Shown piece after piece: positions 7,687 to 16,046 of a stretch of DNA of 64,000 bases. The position numbers and the translations under genes were made by a program. The notes below the pieces were generated by a model, which had not been told where the DNA came from, ran no database searches, and saw only the letters and a list, made by a program, of their open reading frames with translations. The stretch's first letter is position 1. Every line of letters starts with the position of its first letter. The stretch comes from Streptomyces sp. ISL-1 (GTDB lineage: Bacteria; Actinomycetota; Actinomycetes; Streptomycetales; Streptomycetaceae): the NCBI RefSeq assembly GCF_018614585.1, contig NZ_JAGGOI010000016.1, forward strand, positions 141,449-205,448, given 5' to 3'.

Positions 7687-10547
7687 GACGGCCTCCGCAG
7701 CGAGACGAGGTCGGACAGCTCACGGTCGGTCAGCTCGGTCAGGGCGGCCTCGCCGGAGCCGAGGACCGCGTCGGCCAACGCCCGCTTGGACGCGAGCATG
7801 TCGGCGATGCGGTCCTCCACCGTGCCCTCGGCGATCAGCCGGTGGACCTGCACGGGCTGTGTCTGGCCGATGCGGTACGCCCGGTCCGTCGCCTGGTCCT
7901 CCACCGCCGGATTCCACCAGCGGTCGAAGTGCACGACATGGCCCGCCCGGGTCAGATTCAGGCCGGTGCCGGCCGCCTTGAGGGAGAGCACGAAGACCGG
8001 GACCTCGCCGGACTGGAAGCGGTCCACCATACGCTCGCGCTCCGCCACCGGCGTTCCCCCGTGGAGGAGTTGGGACCCGATCGCCCGGGACGTGAGGTGC
8101 GCCGAGAGCAGGCGCGCCATGGAGACGTACTGGGTGAAGATCAGGACCGAGCCTTCCTCGGACAGGATCGTCTCGAGGAGTTCGTCGAGGAGTGCGAGCT
8201 TGCCGGAGCGGCCGGCCAGCCGCGCGGCGCCGTCCCCCGCACTGTGCTCCTTCAGGCTGTGCTCTTTCAAATACTGCGCGGGGTGGTTGCAGATCTGCTT
8301 GAGGCCGGTCAGCAGCTTCATCACAAGCCCGCGCCGCGCGATGCCCTCAGCGCCCTCGATCGCCGCCATCGTCTCCCGTACCACCGCCTCGTACAGCGAC
8401 GCCTGCTCCCGGGTGAGCGCCACGGGATGGTCTGACTCCGTCTTCGGCGGCAGCTCGGGCACGATGCCCGGGTCGGACTTCTTGCGACGCAGCAGGAAGG
8501 GGCGGACCAGCCGGGACAGCCGCTCGACTGCTTCGTCGTCCTCGCCGTTCTCCACGAGGCGTGCGTGGCGGGCGCGGAATGCCTTCAGCGGGCCGAGCAG
8601 TCCCGGGGTCGTCCAGTCCAGCAGCGCCCACAGCTCGGAGAGGTTGTTCTCGACGGGTGTGCCGGTCAGCGCGACCCTGGCCGGGGTGGGAATGGTGCGC
8701 AGGGCCTTGGCGGTCGCCGAGAAAGGGTTCTTGACGTGCTGCGCCTCGTCGGCGACGACCATCCCCCAGGTGTGCGCGGCCAGCCGGTCCGCGCTCGTGC
8801 GCATCGTGCCGTACGTGGTGAGGACGAAGCCGCCGTCGAGCTCGGGCAGGGTGCGGTCGGTGCCGTGGAAGCGGCGCACCGGCACGCCGGGGGCGAAGCG
8901 GGTGATCTCCCGCTGCCAGTTGCCGAGCAGGGACGCGGGGCAGACGACCAGCGTCGGGGCCGTGCGGTCGCGGTGGAGGTGGAGGGCGATCAGGGTGACC
9001 GTCTTGCCGAGGCCCATGTCGTCGGCGAGGCAGCCGCCGAGGCCGAGCGATGTCATCAGGTCGAGCCAGGCCAGGCCCCGCAGCTGGTAGTCGCGCAGCG
9101 TGGCGGCGAGGGCCGGCGGGGGTGCGACCGGGGTGGAGGCCGCGGTGAGCCGGTCGCGCAGGCTCGCCAGCGCGCCCGTCGGCACCGCCTCCACCGTCTC
9201 GCCGTCCACGTCCGCCGTGCCGGTCAGCGCCACCGCCAGCGCGTCGACCGGCTGCAGCAGCCCCAACTCCCGCTTGCGCGCTTTGCGTACGAGATCGGGG
9301 TCGACTACTACCCACTGGTCCCGCAGCCGCACGATCGGGCGGTGCGACTCGGCCAGCGCGTCCATCTCGCGCTCCGTCAGTGGATCGCCGTCGAGCGCCA
9401 ACTGCCAGTTGAACTTGAGCAGTTCGTCGCTGTCGAAGAATGGTGTGCCGTCGGTCGCCGAGCCCGGCGCGGGCCGTACGACGGCGGCGGCCGAGAGCGT
9501 ACGGGCCAGCTCCTTCGGCCAGTGCACGGCCACCCCGGCCGCCGCCAGCTGTGCCGCCCCCGGCCCCAGCAGCTCGTACAGCTCGTCCTCGGTGAGCGAC
9601 AGCACATCGGGCACGTCCCGCTCAAGGAGGCGGGCGAGCGGTGGCCAGACCCGGGCCGCGCGGCGCAGCGCCAGCACCGCGTCGATCCGGGCGCGCGGCC
9701 CGAAGTGCTTGTCCCCGTCGCCTGCCCACAGCCGGGCCGCGTCGATGACGAGAGTCGGATCGGCGAGGCTGTGCACCTGCACGAGGGCCGCCCCGGCATT
9801 GCGCTCCGACCCGTCCTCCTCCCCGATGTCGAAGAGCTCGAACGCGGAGAGGTCGAGGCGCAGCGAGACCCGCACTCCCGCGTCCATGCCCGCCGCGGCC
9901 TCCGCCGCCCACTCCCGCGCCTCGGGCAGGTGCTGGGCGGTGGCAGCCGCGAACGGCGCCCCCGCGGCGTACGCCGCGGCCGGCGTACGCGGCAGGGTGT
10001 CGGCGACCGCGTCGAAGAACGACCTCACCAGCGTCTCGGGGTCGGGCAGCCGGGGCAGCCCCAGTTCGGGGTCGGGGCCGGGGACCGGGACGGCATGCGC
10101 CTCGTACGGCATGGCGGCGGCGATGGCCCGCAGCTGGGCGATGTCGTTGGCGTCCAGGGGGCCCGCGCGCCATGCGTCGTGATCGGCCGCGGTCAGTCCG
10201 GGCAGCAGCCTGCCCCGGGCCACCAGATGGACGGCGTGCAGTGCTGCCGCGCCCCAGCAGGCCGCGGCGGGGTGCGCGGCCGGGTGGTGGCGGGCGCGGG
10301 TCAGCAGCGGTACGGCCTCGGCGACCGGCAGCATCAGGGCGGGGACGGTGCGGCTGCGGACGTCTGCGCTCGCGCCTGTCTCTGTGCCGTCGCGGCCTAC
10401 GACGGTGAGTTCGCCGGGCGCGCCCCGGAGCCGGTCGCCGTCCGGGTCCCAGAAGGCGACCCGACCCTCACGCGGCAGCGGCGCGGGAATGAAGACCGCG
10501 GCACAGGTGTGCAGCGTCTCCCGCAGGCTCAGCATGTCGGACGTCAC
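7683..10547 (-). CDS. SWI2/SNF2-family DNA-dependent ATPase (DEAD/DEAH helicase-like)
   Basis: About 954 residues from GTG 10547, chosen because GGGAGG sits seven bases upstream; in-frame codons further up are Arg-rich and unlikely to be coding. An N-terminal region of about 450 residues contains the bacterial SNF2 accessory domain (HWPKELARTLSAAAVV...FFDSDELLKFNWQLALDGDPLT). The ATPase core has Walker A LADDMGLGKT (about 505), DEAQH (about 597), LTGTPVENNLSELW, and C-terminal motifs VHFDRWWNPAVEDQATDRAY and RIGQTQPVQV (about 875). Such enzymes translocate on double-stranded DNA and remodel DNA-protein complexes. It is the first gene of the pair with the SWIM protein. Confidence 0.93.
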   Translation of the reverse strand: MTSDMLSLRETLHTCAAVFIPAPLPREGRVAFWDPDGDRLRGAPGELTVVGRDGTETGASADVRSRTVPALMLPVAEAVPLLTRARHHPAAHPAAACWGAAALHAVHLVARGRLLPGLTAADHDAWRAGPLDANDIAQLRAIAAAMPYEAHAVPVPGPDPELGLPRLPDPETLVRSFFDAVADTLPRTPAAAYAAGAPFAAATAQHLPEAREWAAEAAAGMDAGVRVSLRLDLSAFELFDIGEEDGSERNAGAALVQVHSLADPTLVIDAARLWAGDGDKHFGPRARIDAVLALRRAARVWPPLARLLERDVPDVLSLTEDELYELLGPGAAQLAAAGVAVHWPKELARTLSAAAVVRPAPGSATDGTPFFDSDELLKFNWQLALDGDPLTEREMDALAESHRPIVRLRDQWVVVDPDLVRKARKRELGLLQPVDALAVALTGTADVDGETVEAVPTGALASLRDRLTAASTPVAPPPALAATLRDYQLRGLAWLDLMTSLGLGGCLADDMGLGKTVTLIALHLHRDRTAPTLVVCPASLLGNWQREITRFAPGVPVRRFHGTDRTLPELDGGFVLTTYGTMRTSADRLAAHTWGMVVADEAQHVKNPFSATAKALRTIPTPARVALTGTPVENNLSELWALLDWTTPGLLGPLKAFRARHARLVENGEDDEAVERLSRLVRPFLLRRKKSDPGIVPELPPKTESDHPVALTREQASLYEAVVRETMAAIEGAEGIARRGLVMKLLTGLKQICNHPAQYLKEHSLKEHSAGDGAARLAGRSGKLALLDELLETILSEEGSVLIFTQYVSMARLLSAHLTSRAIGSQLLHGGTPVAERERMVDRFQSGEVPVFVLSLKAAGTGLNLTRAGHVVHFDRWWNPAVEDQATDRAYRIGQTQPVQVHRLIAEGTVEDRIADMLASKRALADAVLGSGEAALTELTDRELSDLVSLRRPS

Positions 10548-10648
10548 AGAGTCACCTCCCACCCACAGGTCGTATACGGCTGTACCGAAGTACTGGTCTA
10601 CGACCTTACGGGTGGGGTCTGACAACGAGCCCCCGCCGACCGCTCGCG

Positions 10649-10754
10649 CGCTTCGCGACCTGCGACGACGGTGCGGCGAGGGGCCTTCGGGCCGCGGACG
10701 CCGAGCGCTTCGCGACCTGCGACGACAGTGCCGTGACGGGCCTTCAGGCCGCAG
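10649..10754. repeat. 56-bp direct repeat next to the SPFH gene 3' end
   Basis: Two copies, 56 bp apart (starting 10649 and 10705), share GCGCTTCGCGACCTGCGACG followed by ACRGTGC and a GGGCCTTC(G/A)GGCCGC hairpin core. The second copy runs into the stop codon of the SPFH gene, so the array looks like a duplication of the terminal region, perhaps doubling a terminator. Confidence 0.55.
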
Positions 10755-11706
10755 GCGGCACCGAGGGCGGTGCGAGCGGCGGGACGGCCTGCGGCGGTGG
10801 CGGCGCCTGAGCGGGTTCGCGTGCCGGTGCCTGTGAGGGCTGCGCCTGTGACGACTCCACTTGCGGCGGCTGCCGGGACTCCACGGCCTGCGGATCCACC
10901 GCCTGTGAGCCGCCCTGCGACCCCGCCACCTGCTGTTCCCCTGACTGCGGAGCCGCCCGTTCCAGGAAGCGCAGCAGTTCGACGGGGAAGGGCAGTACGA
11001 GGGTCGAGTTCTTCTCCGCGGCAACCGCTACCACGGTCTGGAGCAGCCGCAGCTGAAGCGCGGCGGGCTGTTCCGCCATCACCCCGGCGGCCTCCGCCAG
11101 TTTCTTGGACGCCTGGAGTTCGGCGTCCGCGTTGATTACCCGGGCCCGCCGCTCACGGTCGGCCTCCGCCTGCCGCGCCATCGACCGCTTCATCGCCTCC
11201 GGCAGCGAGACATCCTTGATCTCCACCCGGTCGATCTGCACACCCCACCCGATCGCCGGACTGTCGATCATCAACTCCAGCCCCTGGTTCAGCTTCTCGC
11301 GGTTCGACAGCAGATCATCCAGATCACTCTTCCCGATGATCGACCGCAACGACGTCTGAGCCATCTGCGAGACCGCGAACCGGTAATCCTCCACCTGCAC
11401 CACAGCATCAGCGGCGTCGACAACCTTGAAATAGATCACCGCGTCGACCCGCACCGTCACGTTGTCCCGGGTGATCCCGTCCTGCGCGGGCACCGGCATC
11501 GTCACGATCTGCAGATTGACCTTACGCAGCCGGTCCACAAACGGCACGATCATGGTGAAGCCGGGTCCGCGCACGTCATTGCGCAGCCGGCCGAGGCGGA
11601 AGACCACGCCTCGCTCGTACTGCTTGACCACCCGGGCCGCCGCCATCACATACGCCAGACAGCCGGACGCGGCCACCACGCCGGCCGTCACCAGCTCCTC
11701 GACCAT
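10744..11706 (-). CDS. SPFH domain (stomatin/prohibitin-like) membrane protein
   Basis: Protein of 320 residues. A single N-terminal membrane segment (about 6-24) is followed by the SPFH/band 7 domain: VVKQYERGVVFRLGRL, GPGFTMIVPFVDRLRKV, QDGITRDNVTVRVDAVIYFK, and a charged helix with RQAEADRERRARVINADAE. The tail after about residue 260 is Gln/Pro/Ser-rich low-complexity sequence. Slipins of this type oligomerise on the inner face of the membrane and organise lipid domains or regulate proteases; no NfeD partner is adjacent here. The 3' end abuts a duplicated hairpin sequence. Start ATG 11706 is preceded by a weak AGGGGG-type ribosome binding site. Confidence 0.92.
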   Translation of the reverse strand: MVEELVTAGVVAASGCLAYVMAAARVVKQYERGVVFRLGRLRNDVRGPGFTMIVPFVDRLRKVNLQIVTMPVPAQDGITRDNVTVRVDAVIYFKVVDAADAVVQVEDYRFAVSQMAQTSLRSIIGKSDLDDLLSNREKLNQGLELMIDSPAIGWGVQIDRVEIKDVSLPEAMKRSMARQAEADRERRARVINADAELQASKKLAEAAGVMAEQPAALQLRLLQTVVAVAAEKNSTLVLPFPVELLRFLERAAPQSGEQQVAGSQGGSQAVDPQAVESRQPPQVESSQAQPSQAPAREPAQAPPPPQAVPPLAPPSVPPAA

Positions 11707-11747
11707 CAGGGCACCCCCTACTGTCCGAGCCGCATGCTAAATAACAC

Positions 11748-11764
11748 GGTATGCCCGGTATACC
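11748..11764. promoter_or_regulatory. GGTAT...ATACC dyad upstream of the SPFH gene
   Basis: GGTATGCCCGGTATACC is a near-palindrome 42 bp upstream of the SPFH start codon, in an AT-richer patch that also contains a possible -10. It could be an operator for a two-fold symmetric regulator; nothing else supports this. Confidence 0.3.
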
Positions 11765-11812
11765 CCGTCGAGCCAGCCCCAAGCGCCACAGGGCCGCTGA
11801 GGCGCAACAGAG

Positions 11813-11848
11813 GAAGGCCGCACCCACCGGTCGCGGGTGCGGCCTTTC
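11813..11848 (-). terminator. Terminator of the DoxX gene
   Basis: AGGCCGCACCC (11815-11825) pairs with GGGTGCGGCCT (11835-11845) around a nine-base loop, with GGAA/TTCC extending the stem. It lies 58 bp after the DoxX stop codon and before the SPFH gene on the same strand, so it separates the two transcription units. Next to it (11851-11895) GAGCGGGTC-like units are repeated several times. Confidence 0.7.
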
Positions 11849-11906
11849 CCGAGCGGGTCGAGCGGGTCGAGCAGACGGACCGGGTCGAGCCTGCAATCCG
11901 CTGCCG

Positions 11907-12335
11907 CTAGAGGCGTTTGCGTACGAGAGCGACGAGCTCCGCCGTGTGATTGCGCCGCACCCAGGCGATCCCGCCGAAGACGACGAAGAGGATGACCGGT
12001 GTGATCGCGTGCTGGCCGCCGAACACCGTCACCTGAGTGATGAACGCGCCGATCATCAGGCCCATGAAGGCGAGAGCCGAGAGCCCGGAGAGGATCGGGA
12101 TCACCAGCGCGATCGCCCCGGCCAGCTCGAGACCGCCCGTCAGATACATGAACCAGTCGCCGAAGCCGATCTTGTCGAATGACTCCGCCGCGGAGGAGTG
12201 GCCGATGAGCTTGGGCGCGGCGCTCGCGATGCCCATGAACAGCGCGAGCACGATCTGGAGCGTAAGCACGGCGAGGTGCGGGCGGCGACCGAGCGTGGTT
12301 TCGGTAGCGGTGGTGGCGGCGGTCGGTGCGGACAT
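11907..12335 (-). CDS. DoxX family membrane protein
   Basis: Protein of 142 residues with four hydrophobic segments (about 24-42, 62-82, 85-105 and 110-126) and the DoxX-type pattern LALFMGIASAAPKLIGHSSAA, FGDWFMYLTGGLELAGAIAL and ILSGLSALAFMGLMIGAFIT. DoxX/DoxD-like proteins are integral membrane proteins linked to redox or thiosulfate metabolism in some lineages, but actinobacterial members of this size have no assigned reaction. Monocistronic, ending in a good hairpin. About 125 bp upstream, before the acyltransferase stop, contain no gene. Confidence 0.88.
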   Translation of the reverse strand: MSAPTAATTATETTLGRRPHLAVLTLQIVLALFMGIASAAPKLIGHSSAAESFDKIGFGDWFMYLTGGLELAGAIALVIPILSGLSALAFMGLMIGAFITQVTVFGGQHAITPVILFVVFGGIAWVRRNHTAELVALVRKRL

Positions 12336-12460
12336 CGTGGTCTCCTCCGGTAAGCGTTCCGTAGTGCTTTCGCGGGGGTAGACCGGGAGGCTGCCCGGGA
12401 CTCATCGCTCTTGCGGACCACGACTTCGAAGACCTCGAACTGCCTTGACAGGCATAGTGC

Positions 12461-13378
12461 TCAGAGCTCGAACCAGCCATGCCCGGAGTACCAGTGGCGG
12501 CCCGCCCGCAGATGGTCGCCGATCGCGCGCTCCAGCGTCGTCCGGCGCGGCAGCGCCTCCAGCGGCAGGTCGGGATCGCCGAATACGAACCCGACTGGTA
12601 CGCCGTCCTCCGCCTCCTTCTTCTCGTACGCACAACGGAAGCGGTCCTGGAAGCGCACGATGTTGGAGTCCTCCGGCAGATACTCGGCGAGCTGCCGGTC
12701 GAGCAGCCACGAGTGGCAGGTGGCGACCCGGTACGTCTCCTCGGGGAAGTGGCGCGCGATGAACTCTCCGGCCCGGGCGAGGGACCGGTCGCACGCCGCG
12801 GGCGTGATCGGCCCGAGGAAGTCGGGGATGTGCACATCCAGCGCGAAGTCCCCCGGCCCCAACGGCAGTCCGGCCGCCCGCACGGCCTCGCCCGTCCGCC
12901 CGTCGAGCCGGGACCGCTGGAACTGCAGGCGCCCCAACTGGTAGATCTCGCCCCGGAAGTGCAGCCCCAGCCAGCCCGGTATCGACAGTCCGCCGGTGCC
13001 TCGGCGTCTGCGGTGAACGGCCATATGGCGGCCGAGGTCGGCCAGCGTGTGACGGGAGACGTCATCCGGCACGGAACGCTCCTTGTGGTACGCCCGTACG
13101 TGCGGGAGGGCGGCGACAAGGACGTATACCGGGAAGCAGCGGGCCGGCACGCCCGATCCGTCGGGCATCCGCGGCAGTTCCCCGCCTCCGCCGATCTTCC
13201 CCATGTCCTGGAGAATCTCCTGGACGCCCGTCTCCAGCAGTCGGCGCATCCCGGGGTCTGCCGTCATCCGGCCCCGCAGCGCGATGAGTTCATTGATGTC
13301 TTGGTGCGGCACCGCCAGGTCCAGCAGCGCCCCGGCCAGCTCGTCCGCCTCAGGCAGTTCCACCCACGCGGTTGTCAC
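12461..13378 (-). CDS. Acyltransferase-like protein (NAT_N plus GNAT-like C-terminal domain)
   Basis: About 305 residues from GTG 13378, chosen for the GGGAGGGGG just upstream. The N-terminal all-helical half (QDINELIALRGRMTADPGM...VLVAALPHVRAYHKERSVPDDV) matches the N-acyltransferase N-terminal domain seen in streptomycete proteins, and the C-terminal half (LGLHFRGEIYQLGRLQFQRS, LDVHIPDFLGPITPAAC, SWLLDRQLAEYLPEDSNIVRFQ) matches the GNAT-like partner domain. Substrate and acyl donor are unknown. It follows the ADP-ribosylglycohydrolase gene by 56 bp on the same strand, so both are probably in one transcript. Confidence 0.75.
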   Translation of the reverse strand: MTTAWVELPEADELAGALLDLAVPHQDINELIALRGRMTADPGMRRLLETGVQEILQDMGKIGGGGELPRMPDGSGVPARCFPVYVLVAALPHVRAYHKERSVPDDVSRHTLADLGRHMAVHRRRRGTGGLSIPGWLGLHFRGEIYQLGRLQFQRSRLDGRTGEAVRAAGLPLGPGDFALDVHIPDFLGPITPAACDRSLARAGEFIARHFPEETYRVATCHSWLLDRQLAEYLPEDSNIVRFQDRFRCAYEKKEAEDGVPVGFVFGDPDLPLEALPRRTTLERAIGDHLRAGRHWYSGHGWFEL

Positions 13379-13434
13379 CAGCGCCCCCTCCCACCTCACC
13401 GTCGCGGATACCCGGGACGTCCGGGATATCCGGC

Positions 13435-14568
13435 TCAGTTGTGCGGATACCGGTCGTACGGAAACACCGGTTCGCCATACCCCACCGTGGCGTGCTCGGT
13501 CTGCAGGCTCAGATCGTCGGCCAGCTCGGCGATCACGCCCCGCCCCTCGGTCAACACCAGCCAGGATGCAGGCAGTTGCACCTCGCTGTACCGCACGCCG
13601 AGCAAATTGCCGCAGATGGCCCCCGTGGAGTCGCTGTCGCCCGAGTGGCTGACCGAAAGCGTCAGTGCCTCGGTGACGTCGTCCGTACGGGCCAGGGCGC
13701 AGTAGACGGCGATGGCGAGGGCCTCCTCGGCGACCCAGCCCGCGCCGAGCGACTCGACCTTCTCGGCGGTCGGCCGACCGCCGCGCGCGGCCAGATCCAC
13801 TGCGGCCCGGAGCGCCGCCGTGGTCTCCTCGTGCTGCTGATAGCCGCGCAGCAGCTCCATGGCCCGCAGCACGGCGCCCTCGGCCGAGTCGCCCTCCATC
13901 AGGTGGGCGATGATCGCGGCGAACGCGCCGGCCGCGTAATAGCCGGTCGGGTGGCCATGGGTGATCTGCGCGCAGTGCGCGGCCATCTCGAACGCCCGCC
14001 GGGGCTCCGCCCCGACCAGCCCGAAGGGCGCCGACCTCATGACAGTGCCGCAGCCCTTGGAGCCGGTGTTCACCGGACCCGGCTCCCCCAACACGGCCGT
14101 CACGTCCGGGACATACCGCTGAGCGAGCCCGGTCAGACAGGCGTTTCCGGGCGCCCGCCGCGCGTACAGGAAGGGCTGCTGCCTCAGCCATCCCGTCCTG
14201 ATGTAGTCGCCCTCGGCGGGCTCGGGCGAGGCCGGGTAGTTCTGCGTGTCCAGCCAGCGCAGATAGGCGTTGCGCACGCAGGCCGTCTCGCCGCCGCCGA
14301 TGCCCTTCCCGGCCGCCCCGGCCTGCGCACGGATCAGCCCCTCGGCCGTGAACAGCGTCATCTGCGTGTCGTCGGTGACCCGCCCGGTCACGCCGTCGGA
14401 GTCCGGTACGAGTGCGGTCACACCCTGCTCGCCGTACATCCCGCGGATCGCGCCGAGGGAGAGGAACTCGATCGGATTGCCCAGGGCATCCCCGATCGCC
14501 CCACCGAGCAGGCATCCGCGGATCCTGGCCCGACGGACGGCTGCGCTCTCCCATGACTGCTTGTCCAC
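13435..14568 (-). CDS. ADP-ribosylglycohydrolase (DraG/MacroD-type ARH) family protein
   Basis: About 377 residues from GTG 14568, where GAGGAG lies eight bases upstream. An alternative ATG at 14646 adds an odd AEAEAEAD-rich leader encoded by GCTTCG hexamer repeats. The ARH fold is clear: RIRGCLLGGAIGDALGNPIE, VTDDTQMTLFTAEGL (metal-binding TDDTQM), GSKGCGTVMRSAPFG, ITHGHPTGYYAAGAFAAII and SHSGDSDSTGAICGNLLG (metal-binding DSD). These enzymes use two Mg ions to remove ADP-ribose from arginine or other acceptors. It is upstream of the acyltransferase-like gene and divergent from DUF6343, suggesting a protein-modification unit of unknown target. Confidence 0.92.
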   Translation of the reverse strand: MDKQSWESAAVRRARIRGCLLGGAIGDALGNPIEFLSLGAIRGMYGEQGVTALVPDSDGVTGRVTDDTQMTLFTAEGLIRAQAGAAGKGIGGGETACVRNAYLRWLDTQNYPASPEPAEGDYIRTGWLRQQPFLYARRAPGNACLTGLAQRYVPDVTAVLGEPGPVNTGSKGCGTVMRSAPFGLVGAEPRRAFEMAAHCAQITHGHPTGYYAAGAFAAIIAHLMEGDSAEGAVLRAMELLRGYQQHEETTAALRAAVDLAARGGRPTAEKVESLGAGWVAEEALAIAVYCALARTDDVTEALTLSVSHSGDSDSTGAICGNLLGVRYSEVQLPASWLVLTEGRGVIAELADDLSLQTEHATVGYGEPVFPYDRYPHN

Positions 14569-14670
14569 TGTGCGGCTCTCCTCGACGTCGACATCGGCTT
14601 CGGCTTCGGCTTCGGCTGTGGGAACGGGGAACGGATACGGGTGCATCCTGGAACAGGAGATGCGATTGCC

Positions 14671-14952
14671 ATGCGCACTGGGAGTGAACCGACAACTGCG
14701 CGCAGTCCCCTGCGGCTGCGGCTCTGGCTGAGTGTATGGGGCCTGATCTGGGCCGGAACGGGCACGGCGGCCTTCGCCCTCGCGGCGCGCCCCGGCTGGG
14801 CGGCGGCATGCGGGGTGCTGCTGCTGATCGTCACCGTTGACCTGGTCATGGTCCTGCGGCACATCCACCAGGGGCCGCACTATCAGCCCGGCCGCGACGT
14901 CCCGCCGTACGAACCGGACCACGGCGGCACCGGTCCGCGCCCCCATCGATAG
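14671..14952 (+). CDS. DUF6343 family small membrane protein
   Basis: 93 residues from ATG 14671, preceded by CAGGAGA; the in-frame ATG at 14641 would overlap the divergent promoter. Two membrane segments (about 18-38, LWLSVWGLIWAGTGTAAFAL, and 44-62, AACGVLLLIVTVDLVMVL) are followed by RHIHQGPHYQPGRDVPPYEP, the conserved tail I associate with DUF6343 in Streptomyces. Function unknown. It is convergent with the TPR gene, with only 22 bp between stops. Confidence 0.8.
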   Translation: MRTGSEPTTARSPLRLRLWLSVWGLIWAGTGTAAFALAARPGWAAACGVLLLIVTVDLVMVLRHIHQGPHYQPGRDVPPYEPDHGGTGPRPHR

Positions 14953-14974
14953 AGATCCAGCCGATTGCGAGAGG

Positions 14975-15343
14975 TCAGGCCCCCGCGTCGAAGCGCGCTG
15001 CCTTTACATACTCCGGCTTCGGGTCCAGCGCCGCAGCCAGGCGGAAGTGGCGCATGGCCTGTTCCGGACGGCCGGCCCGCTCGTAGGTGCGAGCCAGTGC
15101 GAAGTGGGCGAAGGCGTTGTCCGGCTCGCGCTCCAGGACCAGCTCGAATTCGAGCTCGGCCGGGCGCAGTTGGGCCGCGGCGAAAAAGGCGCGGGCACGC
15201 AGCAGCCGGGCAGCGGTGTTCTCCGGGTGGGCCGCTATCACCGAGTCCAGCAGTTTCACGGCGCCGCGCGGATCCCTCGCGGCCAGCAACTGCTCGGCCG
15301 CTCGGTAGTCGATGACGTGCGTCTCCGGATTGCTCTTGGGCAC
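14975..15343 (-). CDS. Tetratricopeptide repeat protein
   Basis: 122 residues from GTG 15343, with GGAAGGA eight bases upstream. Three helix-turn-helix TPR-like units are visible: YRAAEQLLAARDPRGAVKLL, PENTAARLLRARAFFAAAQL, and DNAFAHFALARTYERAGRPE followed by AMRHFRLAAALDP. Such proteins are scaffolds for protein-protein contacts. It is the last gene after PAC2 and coaE on the same strand, with 68 bp between coaE and its start, so it may be in the same transcript. Confidence 0.85.
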   Translation of the reverse strand: MPKSNPETHVIDYRAAEQLLAARDPRGAVKLLDSVIAAHPENTAARLLRARAFFAAAQLRPAELEFELVLEREPDNAFAHFALARTYERAGRPEQAMRHFRLAAALDPKPEYVKAARFDAGA

Positions 15344-15411
15344 GGTCGCATCCTTCCCCTTGCTGACCGATTCCAACACCGCGTCCGGCAACGGTATTCC
15401 GATCAAGATGC

Positions 15412-16026
15412 CTAACGGGAGCCCGGCCGCAGGGCGGCGCGCCGGGTCAGCTCCGCCCAGACCTTCCCTACCTGCGGCTGAAGAATCTCCAGCGGCCCGT
15501 CGTTGTCGATGACCAGATCGGCGATGGCCCGCCGCTGCTCGCGCGTGGCCTGGGCCGCCATCCGGGCACGCGCCTCGGACTCGGACATTCCGCGCAGCCG
15601 TATCAGCCGGTCCAGCTGCGTCTGGGGCGAGGCGTCGACGACGACCACCACGTCGTACAGCGGCGCCAGGTTGTTCTCGGCGAGCAGTGGTACGTCGTGG
15701 ATCACGACGGCATCCGGCCCCGCGGCCTTCTCCAGCTCCATGGAACGCGCCCCGACCAGCGGGTGGACGATCGAGTTCAGCGTCGCCAGGCGTTCGGAGT
15801 CGGCGAAGACGATCGAGCCGAGCCCTGGCCGGTCCAGGGTGCCTTCGGGGGTGAGGATCTGAGGGCCGAAGGCATCGACAACGGCCGCGAGTCCGGGCGT
15901 ACCGGGCTCGACGACCTCGCGAGCAATCTTGTCGGCGTCGATCAGCACCGCTCCCTGCGACGCGAGGAGTCGGGAGACTTCGCTCTTGCCGGCACCGATT
16001 CCGCCGGTCAGGCCCACCTTCAGCAT
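15412..16026 (-). CDS. coaE: Dephospho-CoA kinase
   Basis: Catalyses the last step of coenzyme A synthesis, phosphorylating the 3'-hydroxyl of dephospho-CoA with ATP in the cytosol. 204 residues, the normal length. P-loop GGIGAGKS (8-15), the following DADKIAREVVEPG substrate segment, HPLVGARS, and the lid-type LDRLIRLRGMSESEARARM are all present. It lies 20 bp downstream of the PAC2 gene and near rpsA, an arrangement I associate with streptomycete chromosomes. Confidence 0.97.
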   Translation of the reverse strand: MLKVGLTGGIGAGKSEVSRLLASQGAVLIDADKIAREVVEPGTPGLAAVVDAFGPQILTPEGTLDRPGLGSIVFADSERLATLNSIVHPLVGARSMELEKAAGPDAVVIHDVPLLAENNLAPLYDVVVVVDASPQTQLDRLIRLRGMSESEARARMAAQATREQRRAIADLVIDNDGPLEILQPQVGKVWAELTRRAALRPGSR

Positions 16027-16046
16027 GGCCGCAGCCTACGCGAGGG

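Noticed and set aside
10548..11024. N-terminal extension of the SNF2 gene up to 11024
   Set aside because: The extra 159 codons are Arg/Ser/His repeats antiparallel to the SPFH tail and cross the 56-bp repeats; the GTG at 10547 has a proper ribosome binding site.
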